Positions 1-7,667 of a stretch of DNA of 64,000 nucleotides are shown here, in pieces. Origin of the DNA: Ferruginibacter paludis (GTDB lineage: Bacteria > Bacteroidota > Bacteroidia > Chitinophagales > Chitinophagaceae). The stretch's first letter is position 1. Each line of letters begins with the position of its first letter. The notes under the pieces were generated by a model, which saw only the letters and a list, made by a program, of their open reading frames with translations, had not been told where the DNA came from and ran no database searches. Made by a program: the position numbers and the translations under genes. The DNA lies in NCBI RefSeq assembly GCF_030409685.1, contig NZ_JAUFQJ010000008.1:62001-126000 (forward strand), given 5' to 3'.

Positions 1-103
1 CTTCTCCGCCCTGCGCCCGCTGCAATCTTTCTTTGATGAACTGCGATAAAATGTTGCGGATAAACTTTACATCGTGCGGACGTTCTTTGAATAACTTAAA
101 CAT
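1..103 (-). CDS. N-terminal fragment of an unidentified gene, cut by the window edge
   Basis: An open frame begins with ATG at 103..101 and runs off the left edge. It reads MFKLFKERPHDVKFIRNILS and continues as a charged helix ending near RLQRAQGGE. Its start lies 55 bp downstream of the stop of the FtsW/RodA-PBP gene on the same strand, so it is probably the next member of that operon. The basic, helical N-terminus loosely resembles the N-terminal region of the FHA-like protein at 5741..6694. A second FHA-type adaptor would fit the operon, but only 34 codons are visible, so this is a guess. Confidence 0.55.
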   Translation of the reverse strand, partial: MFKLFKERPHDVKFIRNILSQFIKERLQRAQGGE

Positions 104-158
104 ATTTGGGTTACTTTTTTAAAATGATTTATTACTGTTATGCTCATCACTGCCTGCA

Positions 159-3100
159 TTAATTCATTCCATTATCGCTGGCCATCGACCCTTCCGTTTT
201 CTTGAGCGGATCAAAACTTTTGATATAATTGCGTTCCAGCAATAAGGGTACGATGTGCCTGCCTGCCAACCGAACTGCATCGCTTGAACCCTTTGCGCCT
301 TCGATTCTTATGCAAACCACCAGGTGACCCGTGCCTTTCACTTCAGGTGCAAAAAAAACATACCAGCCGTCGTTGATGCTTTCGCCTTTAACAATCCTTT
401 CGGGAGTGCCTGTTTTACCTGCGACCAGCAGCCCCAGCTTTGATTTCTTGGGAGCGCTTTGCTCCCGCATGTAGGTTTGCATGTATTGTGCATATAATGA
501 ATCCTTGGCTATTGCTACGCCCGGCCTGGTGCCAACCGCTTCGCCATTTACATTCAGCACGTACCTGTTGGGCATCATCAAACCATTGTTGGAAATACCC
601 GCTGCAACCCTTGCTACAGCTGCGGGGGTTGCTACCAGTTCACCCTGTCCCCATGACATACCCGATATACCAATGGCTCTTGTTCGGCGGATGTTTTCAG
701 GATTGTACCGGTTGAGACTTTTAAATTCTGTTGCTCTCCACAGCTCCCTCCACTTTTCCTCTTGTGCGTTGTTGCCACTTTCATTGTCGAAATAATAACC
801 GCCAACACCATGCAAAAACATACCGGATTGCATGTACAGGGTTGCCATTTCTTCCTGCAATCTTTCCTCATTGGCAAGCCTTATAAAAAATGAATTGTTG
901 GATTTTACAATTGCTTTTTCAATGTTAATCATACCCGCTTCATCCGGCTCAGGACCAGTAACACGGATCAAATCTTTTGGATATACCCGGATAGTTTTTT
1001 TTGCAGCAGCAGCACCCAGTTTATTAAATGCTGCCATGGCCGTAACCAGTTTCGCTGTTGAACCGGGTTGCGTGGCATGTGTGAAACCAATATCCGTATT
1101 CACATTCCAGCCTGGCAATTTATTAATTTCATTTTCAGATAAACTCAGCCTTTCCCAATCGTTCACTGGTGGCAAAGGCCAGCAGGCTGAAGCCAGTACA
1201 TCACCCGTGTTATCTTCCATCACGACTACCGAAACACGTTTCCTGTTCACACTATCATCGCCTTGTATAGCAAGTTCAATTTTTGTTTGTAAGGCAGCAT
1301 CCATGCTGAGCGTGACATCGCGGTTGCGTTTTTTAAACTGCGCTACTTCTTCACTGTTGATGCCGGCAACCAGCAAATTGGTAAGCGCTGTATAATCCCT
1401 TCTTGTTACCGTCATTTCTGTTTCAGTCATGGGCAAAAAACGTTCCGCACGAAAGCGGTTGGCGCTCACCTGGTATTTAACAACCGGTGCCGGAAATCCA
1501 CGAAGTTCAGCGGCATGCGCATACTCCGCAAAATAACCATTGCTGCCACCGGCAAAAATCCCAGTGTTGGCATCACCTGTCCAAAAGAACATATGCTCAC
1601 CAAAAGGATAATAGCGCTCCAATCTTTTATATGCAAGTGACTGTATATTCTCTGTTGGAATGCCGAGTGCTATCATCGAATCTTTTTGATCCTGTACTAA
1701 CTGCGGATCACTTGATGCCAGCAGTCTTCCGTTGCGGTCAAACACATTACCTGCCTGCAAACGGCTCATTAAAATATTGATTCTTGGATTGTAACTGTAC
1801 ATTCTTGCACCGCTGCGATCTGCCACCAGTGCAGGTTCCACGATCCATTTCTTTTCATGAAAAGTATAACCGGATACATTGATTGCTAAAAGCAGTATCG
1901 CCATGCAGGCCGCCAGTAAAGCCGGCATTAAATTTTTATCCTGCCGCTGGGTGATGTATTTCATTTGCACCTGCGTGCCGCTTTGTCTCGATACACTCAA
2001 TAAAAAACCGGCCGCTATCATGCTGCACAAGAGAGAAGTTCCGCCATAACTGATAAATGGTAATGCAACTCCTGATAAAGGCAATGCGCCTGTAGAACCA
2101 CCCGCAATGAGCAGAAATTGTACAAAAGTTCCGATGCCTGCACCGGCACATAAATAAAATAAGAAGGGTGCACCTGCCTGTCGTCCTATAATGATGGATC
2201 GATGTAAATAAATTAGGAATAAAATAAAAATACAGGTGATACCCGCCCATCCAAATTCTTCACCAATGGCGGGTAATATCATATCTGTATGTGCTTCCGG
2301 AATTGTTTTGGCAAAACCTTCACCGGCACCCTGGCCTGTAATGCCCCCTGTTGAAATTGCCCATATACCATTGGCAACCTGGTCGCCGCCATATACCTGG
2401 TTGTTCCACGCATCTGACCAGATGGCTTTACGGTCCACCAGTCTTTGTATCGGTCCCGGAATTATTTTTGCCAACACGGGTATTTTATCCAGCAATAAAA
2501 ATCCGCTTACAACCACCAGTGCCATCACCGCTGATTCACTCAAATTCTTTTTAGCAACCAGCATGTACAATGCAAGTGCCGCTGCTGTAATACCGGTTGC
2601 ATACCAGGGATTTTTAAAGATCCAGGCGGCGATGGCATACAACAGCATGGCCGCAACCACCTGCATAAAATCGCCTCTTGAAAAAGAAAAGAGTACGATG
2701 AAGGTAAAACAGCAAACGATGGCCGGGCCAAGATCTCCCAATGCCAGGAACAACAAAATAGTTGAAACGATGGCAAACACTGCAAAGACAAAAAACGAGA
2801 CTCTTTTATTAAAGGAAGGATATTCGGAAATGAATTTTTCATTTTTTGCAAAGAAGCCGGCAAGAAAAATGATGACCATGTATTTAACAATCTCGCTCGG
2901 CTGAAAGCCAAACAAGTTTACTTTAACCCCACTACCTTCAGGACCTGTCCCAAATAGAATAGTAAGGCATAATAACCCCGCAGCACCCAATGCCCATGGC
3001 CAGCCGTTCGCTGCTTTCCGGTCGTTTGTTAAAACAAAAAAGCGGTAGAAGGCGGTATCAGGCGTAAATTTTTTAAGGTTGATGAACTGCAATGCCAGTA

Positions 3101-4262
3101 TGCCAGCAAGCCCGATGCAGAAATAAATAAAGGTACTTTTTGCAAGGAAGCGGTCACGCAAAGGATCCTGCAGGCTGAACAGGGTGATGAATGAAATGCC
3201 CGTCAGTATCATGATCACCGGTAACAACAACTGGTCGGTCGCCGGAAAACGAATGGTGAAGATGAGGTGCAGTAAAAAGAAGGCTGCAAAAAATGTGATG
3301 GTGATTGTCCAGAACCAGTTGGTTACTTCGGCCGGTGTTCTTACCAAAAAGGCTTTTTCTTTTTTAAAAGTGCTGAAATCTTTGGCAGCAAAAAGCCGCA
3401 TGGTATGGGGCGACTGTACAAAATTAAAACTGGCATCATTTTGTAATTTTTCTATTCCCTGTGAACGTCCAAATTCATATCCGGGTTGCAGCGGAATAAT
3501 TTCATAGGATTTATTTTCAGGTAATCCCGAGAAACTGTATTTGCCGGATGCGTCCGTCCGTGCATAGGCATTGAAAGAAAGTAACTGCAGGTTCTTTGCT
3601 GAATCAGGAACATAGATTCTTCTGACACCGTCCTTAAACTGTATGGTGATGTTTTCATCTTCGAGCTGATCGGCAGCAGTACTGCTATCCTGCGGCACCA
3701 GCAATTTTAATCTTACCAGCACGCCGGAAGCCGGACGATCATCGGCGCCTTTAATGTTGCCCGAAATATTGTACCTGCCAAGGTTAACATTTGTTTGTGC
3801 CGTAACTGCTAACGGATGTAATTTTTCTTTTTCATAAGTAATGGAATCTGCCTCGGCAAAGCCCAGTAAATTTCTTGACAGCAGCACCCTTTTCTTAAAA
3901 GATTTTCCACCCTTTACAAAAGCCTCTTCTGCATTTACAAAATATTTTTTCTTATTGAGTTCGCCGATATTATCCATGATGGAACCGGCATCTTTTGCGG
4001 ACACGGTTGCAGCTGCAAATGCGATGTCCTTCGGGTCTTCGAAATACAAACCATTCTTCAATAAACCTTCCATGCTTTCACCCGGCTTTCCTGCATTCAG
4101 ATTGATCATCGTGCCGTTTTGCAGCCGCGTATCCACATCTGCAAAGTCACGTTGTAATACAGCATATAATTTCCAAAACAACATGGCCATGATGCCACCG
4201 ATAAGCAGCAGGATAAGGCGTTCCAGCTTTCTGTTAGTAAACGGTTGGGGGATAGCCGCCAT
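159..4262 (-). CDS. FtsW/RodA glycosyltransferase fused to a penicillin-binding transpeptidase
   Basis: A 1367-aa single-chain peptidoglycan synthase. A short N-terminal membrane anchor (about residues 13-31) is followed by an extracytoplasmic region containing a beta-sandwich like carboxypeptidase-regulatory/SdrD-B domains (about 160-265). A polytopic SEDS domain follows (about 310-760), with the typical strings PAIGEEFGWAG and FISYGGTSLL. After another membrane helix (about 775-795) comes a class B PBP transpeptidase domain. Its three catalytic motifs are intact: S1068-T-A-K, S1121-N-N and K1283-T-G. SEDS proteins polymerise lipid II and class B PBPs cross-link the strand, so one polypeptide should do both. 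RodA/FtsW and PBP are usually separate proteins of about 400 and 600 aa. The ATG lies 3 bp after the stop of the PP2C gene, so the two are tightly co-transcribed. Whether it serves elongation, division or another process cannot be told from sequence. Confidence 0.93.
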   Translation of the reverse strand: MAAIPQPFTNRKLERLILLLIGGIMAMLFWKLYAVLQRDFADVDTRLQNGTMINLNAGKPGESMEGLLKNGLYFEDPKDIAFAAATVSAKDAGSIMDNIGELNKKKYFVNAEEAFVKGGKSFKKRVLLSRNLLGFAEADSITYEKEKLHPLAVTAQTNVNLGRYNISGNIKGADDRPASGVLVRLKLLVPQDSSTAADQLEDENITIQFKDGVRRIYVPDSAKNLQLLSFNAYARTDASGKYSFSGLPENKSYEIIPLQPGYEFGRSQGIEKLQNDASFNFVQSPHTMRLFAAKDFSTFKKEKAFLVRTPAEVTNWFWTITITFFAAFFLLHLIFTIRFPATDQLLLPVIMILTGISFITLFSLQDPLRDRFLAKSTFIYFCIGLAGILALQFINLKKFTPDTAFYRFFVLTNDRKAANGWPWALGAAGLLCLTILFGTGPEGSGVKVNLFGFQPSEIVKYMVIIFLAGFFAKNEKFISEYPSFNKRVSFFVFAVFAIVSTILLFLALGDLGPAIVCCFTFIVLFSFSRGDFMQVVAAMLLYAIAAWIFKNPWYATGITAAALALYMLVAKKNLSESAVMALVVVSGFLLLDKIPVLAKIIPGPIQRLVDRKAIWSDAWNNQVYGGDQVANGIWAISTGGITGQGAGEGFAKTIPEAHTDMILPAIGEEFGWAGITCIFILFLIYLHRSIIIGRQAGAPFLFYLCAGAGIGTFVQFLLIAGGSTGALPLSGVALPFISYGGTSLLCSMIAAGFLLSVSRQSGTQVQMKYITQRQDKNLMPALLAACMAILLLAINVSGYTFHEKKWIVEPALVADRSGARMYSYNPRINILMSRLQAGNVFDRNGRLLASSDPQLVQDQKDSMIALGIPTENIQSLAYKRLERYYPFGEHMFFWTGDANTGIFAGGSNGYFAEYAHAAELRGFPAPVVKYQVSANRFRAERFLPMTETEMTVTRRDYTALTNLLVAGINSEEVAQFKKRNRDVTLSMDAALQTKIELAIQGDDSVNRKRVSVVVMEDNTGDVLASACWPLPPVNDWERLSLSENEINKLPGWNVNTDIGFTHATQPGSTAKLVTAMAAFNKLGAAAAKKTIRVYPKDLIRVTGPEPDEAGMINIEKAIVKSNNSFFIRLANEERLQEEMATLYMQSGMFLHGVGGYYFDNESGNNAQEEKWRELWRATEFKSLNRYNPENIRRTRAIGISGMSWGQGELVATPAAVARVAAGISNNGLMMPNRYVLNVNGEAVGTRPGVAIAKDSLYAQYMQTYMREQSAPKKSKLGLLVAGKTGTPERIVKGESINDGWYVFFAPEVKGTGHLVVCIRIEGAKGSSDAVRLAGRHIVPLLLERNYIKSFDPLKKTEGSMASDNGMN

Positions 4263-4265
4263 GGA

Positions 4266-5651
4266 TTATTTAGTATTTGAATGCGTGATAAATATGGAAT
4301 CTTTAAACTTTCCGGATACGAGTGAATCTGCAAAAAACACAGCGTACTGTACCGGTATACGGCAATTGACAAAGCGTACATTTTTTAAGACAACATTGTT
4401 CTTCTGCAACATCAACCCTACATCAAAATTTTTAAATACCAGGCTGTCAAGTACAATGTGTTTTGCGGATGCATTGATGATTAGTGCCGGCCCTTTAAAG
4501 GCACTGTCTGCCATGAGGATAGAGCCATTGCCTTTCAGATAAAAACTGTCTTTGCTAATTGTAACCGGGGCAGCTATTTCCAGCACCGTACCTTCTGCCG
4601 GCAGCACAACTGTTTTGGTTGAATCATTGATTTGTACCATCAGCTGATTGAGCACTTCATTCTTTTTCGGTGCAACGGTAGCTGGCATCACCGCTTTTGG
4701 CACCATACTTTTTTTATAGGCGGCCATCAATGCAACACCAACTATGGCAATAAAAAGCAGTGTCAGCAATACTAGGCGGCTTCCGCGACTTTTCTTAGAA
4801 GATATTTTATCTTTTTTCGGAAGCAGTTCATCTGCAGAAAGAGGTGATGTAATCAGCTCTTTTTTTCTTTCCACCCTTACTGGTTCGGGTTTTAGTTTTG
4901 GCTCCTTATTGTTTTCTACGAGTACTGCGGTAATATTATCATTTCCACCAGCATCGTTGGCTGCATCAATTAATGCCTTCGCTTTTGCTGCCAAACTTTT
5001 TTCTGTGGTCAGAACCGAAATAATGGTTGCTGAACTGATCATATCTGTAAGGCCATCACTGCATAGCAACAACAGATCACCTGAAAGAAAAGGTGATTCA
5101 CCTGTCTCAATAAAATCTTCGGCGGTTGTGATGTCTTCTTCAAAGCCCAGTGCTTTATTAATCTCGTTTCTTCTCGGATGCCGCATGGCTTCTTCCTCTG
5201 ATAACCTTCCGGACTCTTCCAAAAATCCCACGGCAGAATGATCCCTTGATATCTTGATCAGCGAACGATCACGCAGTAAATAAATTCTTGTGTCGCCCAC
5301 ATGCGCATACCAGCATTTACTATTTTTGATATCCACCACGGCACAGGTTAATACACAGGCCATGCGCTCGTTTTTAGCACCGGGCTTTTTTTGCTGGTTA
5401 ATTTTTGTATTGGCCGCAACAATGGCCTGCTGCAAGGTTTCAATCACATCTTCCGAAATGGTTTCCAGCTTTTTCATAATAACCGACCGGGCAATAGCGG
5501 CAGCAATATCACCACCTTTATAGCCGCCCACACCATCAATTACGCAGGCTACCAAAAACCGCTTGTTGATAATTTCACGGACGAAGAAAGTGTCTTCATT
5601 CTTCTCCCTGCGCCGGCCTTTATCTGTCATACCAAAAAAGTATTCAGCCAT
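4266..5651 (-). CDS. Membrane-anchored PP2C-family Ser/Thr phosphatase with extracytoplasmic beta-rich domain
   Basis: A 461-aa protein whose residues 1-246 form a PP2C/PPM phosphatase domain. Metal-binding motifs are visible: N18-E-D20, D39-G-V-G-G43, S198-D-G-L-T-D203 and G236-N-D-N-I-T241. A basic linker precedes one membrane helix at about 292-312. The C-terminal part (about 340-461) contains repeated short hydrophobic strands, such as HIVLDSLVFKNFDVGLML and NNVVLKNVRFVN, like a small right-handed beta-helix. The topology (cytoplasmic phosphatase, single helix, outside domain) matches that of actinobacterial PstP. It lies between an FHA-like gene and the FtsW/RodA-PBP gene and probably reverses phosphorylation that controls wall synthesis. 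That role is inference. Its start overlaps the end of the 31-codon gene at 5644..5739 by 8 bp. Confidence 0.9.
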   Translation of the reverse strand: MAEYFFGMTDKGRRREKNEDTFFVREIINKRFLVACVIDGVGGYKGGDIAAAIARSVIMKKLETISEDVIETLQQAIVAANTKINQQKKPGAKNERMACVLTCAVVDIKNSKCWYAHVGDTRIYLLRDRSLIKISRDHSAVGFLEESGRLSEEEAMRHPRRNEINKALGFEEDITTAEDFIETGESPFLSGDLLLLCSDGLTDMISSATIISVLTTEKSLAAKAKALIDAANDAGGNDNITAVLVENNKEPKLKPEPVRVERKKELITSPLSADELLPKKDKISSKKSRGSRLVLLTLLFIAIVGVALMAAYKKSMVPKAVMPATVAPKKNEVLNQLMVQINDSTKTVVLPAEGTVLEIAAPVTISKDSFYLKGNGSILMADSAFKGPALIINASAKHIVLDSLVFKNFDVGLMLQKNNVVLKNVRFVNCRIPVQYAVFFADSLVSGKFKDSIFITHSNTK

Positions 5652-5739
5652 TTTTGTGCGTTTGTTTAATGTCAGAAAAATGTGCTACCAGCAACACCAG
5701 GCTGATCACCAACAATCCTATCGCTAAGAATTTGTCCAT
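5644..5739 (-). CDS. 31-residue single-pass membrane peptide, translationally coupled
   Basis: A short frame starts with ATG at 5739..5737 and ends with TGA at 5646..5644. It encodes a 31-residue peptide beginning MDKFLAIGLLVISLVLLVAH, a clear membrane helix, with a polar tail ending QTHKNG. It begins one base after the stop of the FHA-like gene (5741..5743). Its last 8 bases overlap the start of the PP2C gene (ATGGCTGA). No other coding frame uses this stretch, and the stop-start spacing on both sides is typical of coupled translation. No function is known. It could be a membrane partner of the phosphatase or the FtsW-PBP protein, or only a re-initiation device. Coding status rests on spacing and composition only. 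Confidence 0.6.
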   Translation of the reverse strand: MDKFLAIGLLVISLVLLVAHFSDIKQTHKNG

Positions 5740-5740
5740 G

Positions 5741-6694
5741 TTATACTTTAAAAATGTTGATAGAAACAATGCCATTTAAAACAATTCTTGAGTTCATCGG
5801 AAGCTCCGTCCAGATAGGCACATCACGAGTACTATTTCCTACTTCATTTTCATTAACGATGGTCTTTTCACCAAAAGATGCAACAAAAAATTTATCCGCA
5901 ACTTTATCGTAGCGGATAGAAAGATGTGGTGAAGAAACCCATTCTGATGGAACGCGGAAAACTGCCCGCTGGTCTGGCTGTTCATCTATACCGGCCACGG
6001 TAATGATGTCGTCTTTAATGAGGTATTCCAGTTTTTTTCCGGCGAATTTTTTATCGGGAAGTGTGGCCTCTAACCGGGCAAGGTACCTGGGGACTTTTGG
6101 ATCATTCACGTCACCCAGTACCAGCCCTTCGTTCCAGGGAATTTCGTAATAGCCATCGCTGTAAAAAGTAAAGTCTTTTAAAATTTCATCGGCAATATCA
6201 AATGTTTGTGCAATACCGGTCTGGCGTGGAATAAAAGTTACACGGAGATTTTCTTCTTTCTGCTGCACGTTGTTTCCAGGCAATAATTTTCCAATAAAAC
6301 TCTTGTCGCCTTTTTCATAATCGGGGTGAGAAACAAAACGGAAAACCCATTTATTTGCAGAAGCCGTTACCTTCTTTCCTTTCTGCCGGTGCTCCTGTAA
6401 AATAGTATAGAAAGCTTTTACTGATTCTTTGATGATGAGCGAAAAGATGCCGCGATTATTGTCCATAAACTTGTTGTAATCGGGCGGACTAAAACATATA
6501 ATGTACTCGTGGTAAAAAATAATTCTATCTGCAAATGACAACTCGGTAACAGATTCCTTAAATTTTTCGATGATGTATTTGTATACCAGGTCAGGGGTCA
6601 TGGAAGATGTTTCTGTAACACCGGCTTCCTTTTTAAGGAACCAGTTGTGTACCCCGGATCGCTGCCAGAAAGTAGGTTTTGTAGTTGTATGCAT
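5741..6694 (-). CDS. FHA-like domain protein of the cell-wall phosphatase operon
   Basis: A 317-aa soluble protein without a signal peptide. The N-terminal ~130 residues are helical. The C-terminal ~100 residues (about 225-317) look like a forkhead-associated fold: VFRVPSEWVSSPHLSIRYDK matches the Ser/His-containing core strand of FHA domains, and the end (SRIVLNGIVSINIFKV) has the closing beta strands. FHA domains bind phosphothreonine peptides. Placement as the first gene of an operon with a PP2C phosphatase and an FtsW/RodA-PBP fusion suggests an adaptor that reads the phosphorylation state of the wall machinery, as FhaA/FhaB do in Actinobacteria. The FHA assignment is by eye; sequence similarity is low and a profile search would settle it. 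Confidence 0.65.
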   Translation of the reverse strand: MHTTTKPTFWQRSGVHNWFLKKEAGVTETSSMTPDLVYKYIIEKFKESVTELSFADRIIFYHEYIICFSPPDYNKFMDNNRGIFSLIIKESVKAFYTILQEHRQKGKKVTASANKWVFRFVSHPDYEKGDKSFIGKLLPGNNVQQKEENLRVTFIPRQTGIAQTFDIADEILKDFTFYSDGYYEIPWNEGLVLGDVNDPKVPRYLARLEATLPDKKFAGKKLEYLIKDDIITVAGIDEQPDQRAVFRVPSEWVSSPHLSIRYDKVADKFFVASFGEKTIVNENEVGNSTRDVPIWTELPMNSRIVLNGIVSINIFKV

Positions 6695-7072
6695 GGGCTA
6701 TATTTAAATTTTACTGTTGGTAAATTCATTTCCTGAAATAACAAGGTGCATAGCAGCCGTTATAGCAAACGTTGGTGTTCCCGTAAATTTTTGTGCAGTA
6801 AAATTGTGCCCTGGCGTTGTGGTTTAAATTAAAAACTGTTCTCTAATAATGCAGGCGGTGATTTGGTAAATATGGTTTTTAAACACCACTAAAATTGGTG
6901 ATAAAAGCCATTTAGTATTGATGGGATGAAATTAACAGAACAAATCTTAATGAATTGCCAAAGCTGTTATTTCGTTTAGTGAAAGAAATGATAAAATTCA
7001 CCCGGGTAAAATTATTTTTTCTTTACCCGGGTGAATATGTATATAGCATGGTGGCCATTTTATTGGCAGGAT
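6695..7072. other. Intergenic region between the FHA operon and the DJ-1 operon
   Basis: A 378-bp stretch without a credible gene. The part near 6997-7035 is the hairpin annotated separately as the terminator of the DJ-1 operon. The remaining ~300 bp upstream of the FHA-like gene must carry its promoter, but no clean TAnnTTTG element is visible on the minus strand. A short 5-bp inverted repeat CACCA/TGGTG lies at 6884-6900 and is probably chance. Confidence 0.6.
6990..7035 (-). terminator. Strong intrinsic terminator after the DJ-1/PfpI gene
   Basis: A perfect 14-bp inverted repeat, TTCACCCGGGTAAA at 6997-7010 and TTTACCCGGGTGAA at 7022-7035, is separated by an 11-nt loop. It lies 38 bp downstream of the DJ-1/PfpI stop. 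On the minus strand the stem is followed by TTTTAT and further T-rich sequence, as expected for a Rho-independent terminator. Confidence 0.75.
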
Positions 7073-7651
7073 TTAGTAAATACAAACCTGCCCCTGCCCT
7101 ACCGGCAGCACCGATGCAATCATAGCCTGCGCCGTTTTTTCATCGTACAATTTTGCAATCGCCCAGCCAAGCAAATCAACAACGGCAAGACAACCTGCCG
7201 CCGTGGCAATATTGTCATGTGTGACCAGGTGCTGATCTTCTATTACGTCAACACCCATTTCTTTCAACTCTTTAAACACAGATGGATAAGTGGTAGCTGT
7301 AAAACCATCCAGTAAACCGAGCCCTGCAAGCAGTAAAGCTCCTGAACACATAGAGCAAATAATTTGCCTGCCCGGATTCAACTGAAAACGCTCGAGCCAG
7401 GTTTTGTTTTTATACAAGGCCCTGGTACCTGAGCCACTTGCAAAAAATACAAGGTCAGCTTCCTTGCTTTCTTCTATTTGTCCTTGCATGGCTAGGCTAA
7501 TGCCACATGCAGACCGATGTTCCGGGGCTGTGCCAATAATTCTAACTTCGAAATCTTTTTGAATCTGACGCACCCTGTTCAATAAATCCCATGGAAGAAA
7601 TACGTCTATGTCTGTAAAATGATCGAAGGCAATAATCACTGCTTTTTTCAT
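7073..7651 (-). CDS. DJ-1/PfpI superfamily protein (isonitrile hydratase-like)
   Basis: A 192-aa class I glutamine-amidotransferase-like protein without a signal peptide. The nucleophile elbow is seen as C99-S-M-C102-S-G-A; C102 aligns with the catalytic Cys of the InhA/ThiJ-type group. D16, in the string TDIDVFLPWDLL, matches the acidic residue used by isonitrile hydratase-like members. The family includes isonitrile hydratases, chaperones/deglycases and regulatory proteins, so the reaction cannot be named. It is the last gene of a three-gene operon with a group II PLP decarboxylase and a DHCW cupin, 16 bp after the decarboxylase, and is followed by a strong terminator. Confidence 0.85.
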   Translation of the reverse strand: MKKAVIIAFDHFTDIDVFLPWDLLNRVRQIQKDFEVRIIGTAPEHRSACGISLAMQGQIEESKEADLVFFASGSGTRALYKNKTWLERFQLNPGRQIICSMCSGALLLAGLGLLDGFTATTYPSVFKELKEMGVDVIEDQHLVTHDNIATAAGCLAVVDLLGWAIAKLYDEKTAQAMIASVLPVGQGQVCIY

Positions 7652-7667
7652 ATCAATATAAATTTAG

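Noticed and set aside
832..1395. 187-aa plus-strand frame opposite the FtsW/RodA-PBP gene (also frames at 2236..2904 and 3841..4542)
   Set aside because: They lie antisense to a gene with intact catalytic motifs, have no domain features, and look like codon-bias shadows.
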